A DNA stretch of 17,665 bases from Pleurotus ostreatus/Saccharomyces cerevisiae fusant (lineage: Eukaryota > Opisthokonta), in contig JAMQCK010000689.1 of NCBI GenBank assembly GCA_024196135.1, positions 1 through 17,665 on the forward strand, given 5' to 3'. Below are positions 9,158-17,665 of the stretch, in pieces; within the stretch, counting starts at the first letter, position 1; every line of letters starts with the position of its first letter. The translations under genes were made by a program, and so were the position numbers. The notes below the pieces were generated by a model, which saw only the letters and a program-made list of their open reading frames with translations, made no database searches and was not told the DNA's origin.

Positions 9158-9513
9158 ACGCTTCTCTGCTTGTTCAGCTTGTTGACGACTTCCGACGGCG
9201 TCTTCCCATCTACCTTTGAGTACATGACTGCTCCGATCTCAACTCCTAATGCCATATTGTAGTGTATCCGCTCATCCCCTCGCTACGTCCGTCAGCGCTA
9301 GCCCTGCTGTGACTGCTGTAGAGCACAACACTCGTGGCAGCAGTTCCCCCACGAACGCGAGCCCAGACGCTTAGCCGGGACGTACCGATGACGTCAAAGA
9401 AGTGCTTCCCGGCAAACGCCGATAGCAAGCCACGCGTGGTTGAACTTCAACACTTGATCCTTGTCCTCGGCCGCATACCTGAATTCGCCGTGACAACCGC
9501 GCCTTGGAAGGCA
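9158..9513. other. Spacer upstream of the methyltransferase gene
   Basis: 356 bp between the MGR2-like stop and the chosen methyltransferase start. It should hold the 3' end of the first and the promoter of the second. Minus-strand frames here (around 9246-9428 and 8800-9255) were tried as a small gene. They lack an ATG-started exon and match nothing recognised. Confidence 0.5.
9389..9396. promoter_or_regulatory. Perfect CRE/ATF palindrome TGACGTCA
   Basis: The full 8-bp consensus for CREB/ATF-type bZIP factors lies 117 bp upstream of the methyltransferase ATG at 9514, a plausible promoter position. Fungal Atf1-type regulators bind this sequence in stress responses. The match is exact; function here is inference, and one exact 8-mer can occur by chance. 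Confidence 0.45.
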
Positions 9514-10399
9514 ATGGAGGTGATAGAACGCAACAAGGAATACTTTGACTCGGTTGCTGCTACTTACGACATGAAGCCGCAAGCTATCGAGCTAGCGAGA
9601 AGGTACCACTGCGAGGTCTGCCCTTGCTGTTTGCCATTGAAATATTATAGACTGTCTTTCCTCTTCCGCAAAGTCTATCCATTTGACGAAGACTCGACGG
9701 AGGTCCTAGACTACGCTTGCGGGACCGGTAGGTGGTACTGAGCCGTCCGCTTGATGAAATTTCTAATGCAGTAGGAAGGCCTCATTTCTCAGCACCTCAC
9801 AGCATACGCGAAGTCCATCACAGGACTCGACATCAGCGCTGGGATGGTTGAGAGATACAACGAGCGAGTGGAGAACCAGGGCTTGGAACCAGAAGACATG
9901 CGAGCCATCTGCATCGACCCCGACGACGATCTGAGGGAATTTGAGGCAAAGTTCGATGTCGCTGTGGTCAGTGCAAGGGGAACTGAGCGCATGGAATTCA
10001 AGAGGCTGACGGAACGATTCAGTGCGCTGCGTCGTATCATCATTTCCCGTCGATTGAAGAGATCACGCGCAAGCTCGCTCGCACTCTCAAGCCAGGCGGC
10101 GTGCTGATGGTCGCGGACCTGGTGAAGGTGGAAGGGGCGGAGGACCTGTATACTGAGCACGGTAAGTACTGTTCATCGGAGTCGCTTGCTCAACTATACA
10201 CCTGATATTCGAGCACTGACATGAATACACAGGCGACGCGTCCTTGGTTTACCACCACGGCGGCATCGCAGAGGCCGACATACGTAAAACGTTTGAGGAA
10301 GCAGGGCTGTCAGAACCTCATTACAGTGTCCATGATATCGAGGCGAAGCGGAAAGGGCAGCCGGTCGAATTTTTCTTGATAACTGGAAGGAAAGCGTAG
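9514..10399 (+). CDS. Class I SAM-dependent methyltransferase
   Basis: Small stand-alone methyltransferase of the Rossmann-fold class I type, substrate unknown. Modelled exons: 9514-9602, 9651-9727, 9779-9966, 10023-10161 and 10233-10399; 660 nt, 219 aa, every junction in frame. Motif I is VLDYACGTG (48-56), completed to GTGLIS across an intron. The acidic residue ending strand 2 is in GLDIS (D73), followed by MVERYNERV. A later ARTLKPGGVLMVAD (137 onward) is the usual motif III region. The N-terminal EYFDSVAATYD resembles the lead-in helix of this family. No signal peptide or membrane segment is visible, so a soluble location is likely. Another in-frame ATG at 9388 would add 42 residues without family character, so 9514 was preferred. 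Methylation of a metabolite, quinone precursor or protein are all possible; nothing here decides. Confidence 0.87.
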
Positions 10400-10553
10400 A
10401 GGACATGCTGGCGCGATAGAATTCATAGTCATTTCATGATCGCGCGTGAACTCTTTGCGAGGAGCACTGCATTATACACGTCGAGAGATACAACAGATTG
10501 CAAGAGAGGGAAGTGCAAGATGGGAGGTAGGAAGGAGGGCGCGGGGGAGGGGA

Positions 10554-11136
10554 CTATGATTGCTGCACTTGCTGGATCAAGGTGATGTTGTCGCCCTTCA
10601 GTAAGATGCGTCCTAGAAGGCGATCAGTATACGGGCCGGGAGGAGAAGTATGCCACGCACCAAGCTCTCTACGGGGCTTCGCCTCCTTGATGAAGACTTC
10701 GACGGCCTCGTCGATCACAACGTTCATGAATTCGTCAAACCCCTGGATGTCGGAGTGTCAGTCACGCGTCAGAATACAAAAAGACGCATCGCAAAGGTGG
10801 AGGAAATAAGAGGCCACAGAGAGAAGGAAGACGCGAATGCGCGGAGGAAGGGGGGACTTCAAGGATGTGCGCGATACGTCTCGAGAGTGAATCACGCACA
10901 ATTATCCTGCCTTCTATGCGCATCTCAATGTTGTCGTACAACCAGATGCATACGTGCGATTTCTGGAGAGGAAGTCGCGATGATCAGTGAGGGGTTCGGG
11001 ATCTGGTAGACGCGCGCCGTACTTGCTGCAGATTTTTGAAGATGACATTCTGCCGAACGATGTCAGACAGGTCAACGCACGCATAAACGCAACTCACGAT
11101 GGGCTGGACCATCACCCTCTGCTGGCGTTGCGACAT
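10554..11136 (-). CDS. SME1: Small nuclear ribonucleoprotein E (SmE)
   Basis: One of the seven Sm proteins forming the ring around the Sm site of U1, U2, U4 and U5 snRNAs in the spliceosome. Modelled exons: 11136-11098, 11049-11023, 10962-10900, 10742-10661 and 10612-10554; 270 nt, 89 aa, close to the roughly 92 aa of human SNRPE. The protein opens with [17 protein letters not shown]. The Sm1 motif region is [20 protein letters not shown] plus [14 protein letters not shown], and Sm2 is [16 protein letters not shown]. Exon 2 is only 27 nt. Intron 3 is 157 nt and pyrimidine-rich, about three times as long as any other intron in the gene. Its 3' end faces that of the methyltransferase gene across 154 bp, and its start faces the dynein gene across 107 bp. 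Confidence 0.95.
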
Positions 11137-11243
11137 AATGGGCGATTATTCGTGGGGGTCGTGCAGCGCAATGAGGGGGAGAAGAACAAGAGTGACGCTT
11201 ACGTAAATCACTCGTTCTTGACCGCGACCACGACGCGTCGAGC
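11137..11243. promoter_or_regulatory. Compact bidirectional promoter, SME1 / dynein motor gene
   Basis: 107 bp separate the two divergent start codons. An 8-bp palindrome TTACGTAA lies at 11199-11206, a half-site variant of bZIP binding sequences, with TGACG just before it at 11193-11197. No TATA box was seen. The short distance means there is no room upstream, on this strand, for the missing dynein tail coding sequence. Factor binding is inference. Confidence 0.6.
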
Positions 11244-14200
11244 ATGGAGGTCCGTACATCTGGCGCGCTGCTCGCCGTTGCTAACGATGCCGCAGGCCTT
11301 TGCCTCACCGAACTCGTCGACGGCGGCGGCCGTGACCTTCATTACATTCGTGCAGGATCTCAAGAAGAAGACCAAGGCATGGGGACCCATGATCGAGCTC
11401 TGCGCGAACGGCGAGAAGACGCTGGAGCGCTTCAGATACCAGTTCCCGGACGATTGGCTGTACAGCGACCAGCTGCGCGGCGAGTGGAGCGCGTACAATG
11501 AGATCCTCAAGCGGAAGAACGACTCCATCCAGGAGCAGCTCGGTGCGTGTGCCGCCTCGCGACGCGTCTCCCGACTGATCACGCCCATTCAGCCGGCTTG
11601 CAGCTCAAGATCGTTGCGGAGGACAAGATTGTGGACAACAAGATCAACGACATTATCGCCGAGTGGGAGACGACGCGCCCGGTTCAGGGCAACATGGCGG
11701 CGGACACGGCCATGAACACGATCAACATCTTCGAGAAGAAGCTGAACCGCGTCCAGGAGGACTACGACCTCGTCTGCCGCGCGAAGGAGGCCTTGGACCT
11801 CGAGCTGACCCGCCACACGCGCCTCGAGCCCGTCTTCGAAGAGCTGCGCGACCTGAAGGCCGTCTGGACGGCACTCACGGGTATATGGAGCGCGATTGGC
11901 GAGCTCAGGGAGTTGTCATGGGCAACGGTCCAGCCACGCAAGCTGCGGCAACAGATCGACCAGCTCTTGGCGAGTACGAAGGAGATGCCGACGCGCATGA
12001 GGCAGTACGCCGCGTTCGAGTATGTGCAGGAGGTGTTGCGAGGCTTGCTCAAGAGCAACATCATTGTCGGCGAATTGAAGAGCGAAGCGCTGAAGGACCG
12101 TCATTGGAAACAGCTGTTCAAGACACTCAAAATGCCATCGTCCATTAGCTTGACATTGTGCGTGCTATTGCTACGGTCATTTCTGCCGTTCTAACTCGTC
12201 GCATCAGGCTCACGTTGGGCAATGTTTACGACATGGATCTCAAGCGCAATGAGACGCTCATCAAGGAGGTCATCGTGCAAGCGCAAGGAGAGGTACGCAG
12301 TTCTAACAATCTCGCCACCTCACCGATGCTGAACGCAGGGTAGATGGCGCTTGAGGAGTACATTAAGCAGGTCAAGGAGATCTGGAGCAACTATACCCTA
12401 GACCTTGTCAACTACCAGAACAAGTGCCGCCTCATCCGTGGTTGGGACGACCTCTTCAACAAGTGCAGCGAGAACTTGAACTCGCTCACTGCGATGAAGA
12501 TGTCTCCGTACTACAAAGGTACTGCCTTCAACGACAAGCTCGTCCCCATTTCAAGCTAATAATTTCCTAGTATTCGAGGAAGAGGCCGGGTCTTGGGAAG
12601 AGAAGTTGAACCGCATCCACGTTCTCTTCGGTATGGTTAGCCTTGCGTATGTCAACCGGTACTAAACCTATTTGCAGATGTTTGGATTGACGTGCAGCGC
12701 CAATGGGTGTACCTCGAGGGCATCTTTTCTGGCAGCGCCGACATCAAGCATCTTCTCCCTGTCGAGAGTGCCCGCTTTCAGAACATCAACGCCGAATTCC
12801 TTGCCGCGATGAAGAAGGTGTACAAGTCGCCGTTCGTCCTCGATGTCATGAACATTCCTGGCATTCAGAAGAGCCTTGAGCGTCTAGCGGAGATGCTCAA
12901 CAAGATCCAGAAGGCGCTCGGTGAATACCTTGAGCGCGAGCGTTCCTCCTTCCCTCGCTTCTACTTCGTCGGTGACGAAGACTTGCTCGAGATCATCGGT
13001 AACAGCAAGGACATCCTGCGCATCATGAAGCATCTCAAGAAGATGTTTGCGGGTATCTCGACGGTCATGCTGGACGACGAGCTTACGGAGATTCGCGGTA
13101 TGGCGTCACGCGAAGGCGAAGAGGTTTACTTCACGGAGCCTATCTTGCTGAAGGAGTACCCAAAGATCAACGACTGGCTAGCGCGCATCGAGACAATGAT
13201 GCGACTCTCCCTTGCCAACTTGCTCTCGGACGCGGTAACCGAATTGCAGACTTTCTATGGCACTGGCGAGAAGGTCGCCGTCGACCAGCTCATGGAGTGG
13301 ATGACGAAGTATCCGGCGCAGCTCGTCACGCTCGCTATTCAAGTCGCCTGGACAACGTCTGTCGAACAATGCCTGGAATCGCAGCAACTGCCGGAAGCCC
13401 CTCTAGAGACCGTACACGAGGCTTTGGACCTCCTCGCGGACATCGTTTTGCAAGAGTTGCCTCCCGTCACCCGTCGAAAGTGCGAGCACCTCATCACGGA
13501 GCTTGTGCATCAGCGCGATGTGACGCGCGCGCTCATCGGCCAGCGCGTTACGGACAACAAGAACTTCACCTGGCTGTATCAGATGCGCTTCTATCTTGAC
13601 AAGGGCGCGGACGATCCGCTCCAGAGGTTGCGAATCTGCGTCGCGGATGCGCAGTTCCCGTACGGCTGGGAGTACTTGGGTGTGCCAGATCGCTTGGTAC
13701 AGACGCCCTTGACGGATCGCGTATACTTGACCTTGACGCAAGCGTTGGACAACCAATTGGGTGGTTCGCCGTTCGGTCCTGCTGGTACAGGTACGCTGCT
13801 TTTCAGCCTCACATCAGTAGGGGATCTGACGGCTTGCTTCAGGCAAGACCGAGTCCGTGAAGGCTCTCGGGGTGCAGCTTGGTCGCTTCGTCCTCGTCTT
13901 CTGTTGCGACGAGACGTTCGATTTCCAGGCCATGGGCCGTATCTTCGTCGGGTTGTGCCAAGTCGGCGCCTGGGGCTGCTTCGACGAGTTCAACCGTCTC
14001 GAAGAGCGCATTCTCAGTGCCGTCTCGCAGCAGGTTCAAACGATCCAGCAGGGTCTCGCCTTGCTTGTCAAGAACCCGAACACGGAGATCGAGCTGGTCG
14101 GCAAGAACCTCAAGCTCGACCGGAACGTCGGTATCTTCATTACGACCAACCCGAACTACGCGGGTCGTTCGCAGCTGCCGCCTAACTTGACAAAGCTCTT

Positions 14201-17200
14201 CCGACCGTAGGTCTCATCACAATCGCTCTGGATATGTGCTAACAATCATGTAGCATGGCCATGACCCGTCCCGATCGCGAGCTCATTGCCCAGGTTATGC
14301 TGTTCTCACAGGGTTTCCGTACCGCCGAGTCGCTTGCATCCAAAATCGTTCCTTTCTTCAATCTGTGCGACGAGCAACTGTCGCCCCAGCCCCATTACGA
14401 CTTCGGTCTGCGTGCACTCAAGGCCGTCCTGGCTAGCGCTGGTATCCTCAAGCGTGAGCGCATGCAGCAGGCGCGCGAGGATCAGGATAGTGTCGGAGGC
14501 CTCTCAGACGCAGTCTCCGAGCAAATCATCGTCATCCAGAGTGTCACAGAGACGATCGTTCCCAAGTTGGTGGCGGACGATGTGCCGCTGCTCACTAGGT
14601 CAGGATCAATCATTGCCCACCACTGTCGCCGACTTATTATTTCCCAGCTTGCTTGCGGACGTGTTCCCTGGTGTTGATTACATGCCTGTCAACCTCGATG
14701 CCCTGCGCGAGGAGATCCTCAAGGTCTGCGCTGAATGGCGCCTCGTCGATGGCGAGATCTGGATCGCCAAGATCCTGCAGCTGTACCAGATCCAGAAGAT
14801 CCAGCACGGTCTCATGATGGTCGGACCCTCCGGTAGCGGCAAGACAAACGCATGGCGAGTTCTGCTCAAAGCGCTCGAGCGCCTCGACGGCGTCGAAGGT
14901 GTTTCGTATGTCATCGACCCGAAGGCTATCCACAAGGACGCGCTATACGGTACTTTGGATCAGACGACGCGCGAGTGGAACGACGGTCTCTTCACGCATG
15001 TGCTCCGTAAGATCGTTGACGACGTTCGTGGCGAGAGTGGCAAGAGGCACTGGATTATCTTCGATGGCGATGTCGATCCGGAGTGGGTTGAGAACTTGAA
15101 CAGGTATGTCTTAACTACCACTTATACGCAACTAGTGCTGAATCTTGACAGTGTGCTCGACGACAACAAGTTGCTCACCCTTCCCAACGGCGAGCGTCTT
15201 AACCTTCCGTCGAACGTCCGCATCATGTTCGAGGTCGAACATCTGAAGTACGCAACGCTTGCTACAGTCAGTCGCTGCGGTATGATCTGGTTTAGCGAGG
15301 ACGTTGTGGAGCCGCCTATGGTCTACCGTAACTACCTGACCACCCTTCGCTCCGTAGCTCTCGACGCAGACGACGAGGACGTCACCGATGTCCTGGCTGC
15401 TCGCGCTGATGTCACACCGACCGACACGATTACCGCTAACCTGGCGACGCAGCAACAAATGGCCGATATGCTGGAGAAGTTCTTCGAGGATGGCGACGTC
15501 GTTAGCTCTGCGCTCAAGTTCGCTGAGTCGATCGAGCACATCATGGACTTCACGGAGACTCGAGCGCTCAACACCCTGTTCTCGCTCATCAACAAGACCG
15601 CCCGCAACGTCATCGAGTACAACCTGCAGCACCCCGACTTCCCGCTGTCCTCAGAGCGAGTTGAACAGTACGTGACCAAGCGGCTGCTCCTCAGCATCAT
15701 CTGGGCGTTCTCTGGAGATGCGAAGCTCGACTTGCGCGCGGAGATGGGCGAGTTCTTGCGCAAGCAGACTGGCGTCGACCTTCCGCCCATGACACCCGGG
15801 AGCTCTCTGCTCGACTACGATGTGCAGGTTGCGAACGGCGAATGGATTCAATGGCAATCCAAGGTCCCCGTCATCGAGATTGAGGCGCAGGCGGTCACTG
15901 CATCCGATGTTGTCGTGCCGACCATGGACACCGTTCGCCACGAAGAGGTCTTGTACTCATGGCTTTCAGAGCACAAGCCCTTAATGCTGTGTGGGCCCCC
16001 GGGTTCCGGAAAGACGATGACTCTGTTCAGTGCGCTGCGCAAGCTGCCGGACATGGAGGTCGTTGGCCTGAACTTCTCCAGTGCGACTACGCCTGAGCTC
16101 ATTCTCAAGACATTCGAGCAGTACTGCGAGTACCGGAAGACACCGAAGGGCATCATACTCGCCCCTGTCCAGATTGGTCGCTGGCTCGTCGTGTTCTGCG
16201 ACGAGATCAACCTTCCGGCCGCTGACAAGTACGGCACTCAGCGTGTCATCTCCTTCCTTCGCCAACTCGTCGAGCATGGTGGCTACTGGCGTACGTCCGA
16301 CATGGCTTGGGTCAAGCTCGAACGTATCCAGTTCGTCGGCGCTTGTAACCCTCCCACCGATCCCGGTCGTGTACCTCTCAGTCATCGATTCCTGCGTCAT
16401 GCGCCGCTTGTTATGGTCGACTACCCTGGTGAGGTCTCGCTCAAGCAGATCTACGGAACATATAACCGGGCCGCTCTCAAGGTCGTCCCCAATCTGCGCA
16501 CGTACGCGGAGCCTCTTACCGACGCGATGGTTGCCTTCTACCTGGCCTCACAAAAGCGCTTCACGACTGATATCCAGGCGCACTACGTGTACAGTCCTCG
16601 TGAACTGACGCGCTGGGTGCGTGGTATCTACGAAGCTATCAGGCCGATGGAGGTACTATCCGTGGAGGGCCTTGTACGCGTCTGGGCACACGAAGCTCTT
16701 CGCCTATTCCAGGATCGTCTTGTCTCGGAAGATGAGCGGCAATGGACGGATGAACATATCGACAATGCGGCCATGGAGTACTTCCCGACTATCAATCGCG
16801 ACGAGGCCTTGGGACGCCCTATCCTCTTCTCGAACTGGACGTCCAAGAACTACATCCCTGTCGACCGCGAGACACTCCGCGAGTACACGAAGGCCCGCCT
16901 TCGCGTCTTCTACGAGGAAGAGTTGGACGTCCCTCTCGTCTTGTTCAACGATGTACTTGATCATGTCCTTCGTATCGACCGTGTATTCCGACAGATCCAG
17001 GGTCATCTGCTGTTGATCGGTGTCAGCGGCAGTGGAAAGGTAAGTGCGAGCTATATCAGTCGGCGCTGAGTTCTGACAAGCGTACTTCAGACTACGCTGT
17101 CCCGTTTCGTCGCCTGGATGAATGGCCTGAGCATCTTCCAAATCAAGGTCTCGAACAAGTATACTGGCGACGACTTCGACGAGGATTTGCGCACCGTGCT

Positions 17201-17665
17201 TCGCAGGGCGGGATGCAAAGGCGAGAAGATCTGCTTCATCATGGATGAATCCAACGTCCTCGACTCCGGTTTCCTGGAGCGCATGAACACCTTGCTTGCC
17301 AACGCTGAAGTCCCCGGTCTGTTTGAGGGTGACGAGCACGCATCTCTCATGACGGCTTGCAAGGAGGGCTCGCAGCGCGACGGTCTCATGCTCGACTCTC
17401 ATGAGGAGTTGTACCGGTGGTTCACGCAGCAAGTGGCCAAGAATCTGCACGTTGTCTTCACTATGAACCCTCCGGAGAACGGTCTGGCCTCCCGTGCTGC
17501 CACGTCGCCTGCCTTGTTCAACCGTTGTGTGCTTGATTGGTTTGGAGATTGGTCCGACCAGGCGTTTTACCAGGTCGGCATGGAGTTCACGCACGCTCTT
17601 GACCTGGATGTACCGTCGTATAGCCCTCCGGCCATATTCCCCATCGCGTACCGCAACCTCGAGAC
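11244..17665 (+). CDS. dhc2: Cytoplasmic dynein heavy chain, motor half (3' end outside window)
   Basis: Minus-end-directed microtubule motor. Modelled exons: 11244-11249, 11296-11542, 11593-12157, 12208-12292, 12344-12518, 12571-12630, 12678-13790, 13843-14206, 14254-14598, 14648-15103, 15152-17039 and 17091-17665. Introns are 46-52 nt, all in frame, giving about 1959 codons here. Order: end of the tail ([16 protein letters not shown]), then the linker ([46 protein letters not shown]). P-loops: AAA1 GPAGTGKT (746-753), AAA2 GPSGSGKT (1046-1053), AAA3 GPPGSGKT (1420-1427) and AAA4 GVSGSGKT (1762-1769). Walker B glutamates: E774 (AAA1), E1490 (AAA3) and E1821 (AAA4). The roughly 1100-residue N-terminal tail is absent and cannot lie upstream, where SME1 sits on the other strand. 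This fits the agaricomycete split into tail (dhc1) and motor (dhc2) genes known from Schizophyllum commune. The first coding exon is only ATG GAG; a start at 11287 is the alternative. Confidence 0.95.

Noticed and set aside
8800..9428. Possible small minus-strand gene opposite the MGR2-like 3' end
   Set aside because: Two open frames could be joined by a long intron of about 180 nt, but the first piece has no ATG, an in-frame stop lies just upstream, and the product resembles nothing recognised.
9334..9513. N-terminal extension of the methyltransferase from an upstream start
   Set aside because: The frame is open upstream and has an ATG at 9388, but the added residues lack family character, while the start at 9514 fits the usual beginning of such enzymes.
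10743..10899. Intronic C/D snoRNA in the long SME1 intron
   Set aside because: CTGA occurs near the 3' end, but no TGATGA C box was found near the 5' end and no terminal stem was seen.
10987..11243. Plus-strand open frame upstream of dhc2 as dynein tail coding sequence
   Set aside because: It lies over SME1 exons on the opposite strand, shows no dynein tail pattern, and the splice signals place the start at 11244.
15132..15790. Long minus-strand open frames opposite the dynein gene
   Set aside because: They are shadows of the strongly biased dynein codons. The plus strand carries clear dynein motifs throughout.

Overview
The window looks like nuclear DNA from a filamentous basidiomycete, most likely an agaricomycete. 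Genes are dense and lie on both strands. Almost every gene is cut by introns of about 44-60 nt with GT...AG ends and CTAAC/CTGAC-like branch sites. There is a tandem family of BTB-domain genes of the kind expanded in mushrooms. The cytoplasmic dynein heavy chain starts in the middle of the classical protein, a split known from Basidiomycota. All exon models below were built by hand: each junction was checked for reading frame and for agreement with remembered family patterns. No alignment or transcript data were available.

Layout. 1-1757 (-): ROK1-type DEAD-box RNA helicase, 3' end outside the window. 1758-2268: spacer. 2235-2567 (-): broken 5' fragment of a BTB gene. 2882-4660 (-) and 5249-6997 (-): two tandem genes, each read here as one six-exon gene encoding two BTB units joined by a Cys-rich hinge. 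7228-8495 (-): peroxisomal RING ubiquitin ligase PEX10. 8604-9157 (+): MGR2/ROMO1-like subunit of the mitochondrial TIM23 translocase, with a 4-nt micro-exon. 9514-10399 (+): class I SAM-dependent methyltransferase. 10554-11136 (-): spliceosomal Sm protein E. 11244-17665 (+): motor half of cytoplasmic dynein heavy chain (linker through AAA4), 3' end outside the window.

How the genes relate. This is not one pathway. It is a run of housekeeping genes (18S rRNA processing, peroxisome and mitochondrial import, splicing, microtubule transport) interrupted by a lineage-specific BTB array. Two divergent pairs, PEX10/MGR2 and SME1/dhc2, have start codons separated by only 108 and 107 bp, so each pair probably shares a promoter. 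The most notable items are the dynein gene without its tail, the double-BTB genes with a conserved C-x2-C-x5-C-x6/7-C-x9-C module, and the 4-nt exon. No tRNA, rRNA, CRISPR array or transposon was recognised.
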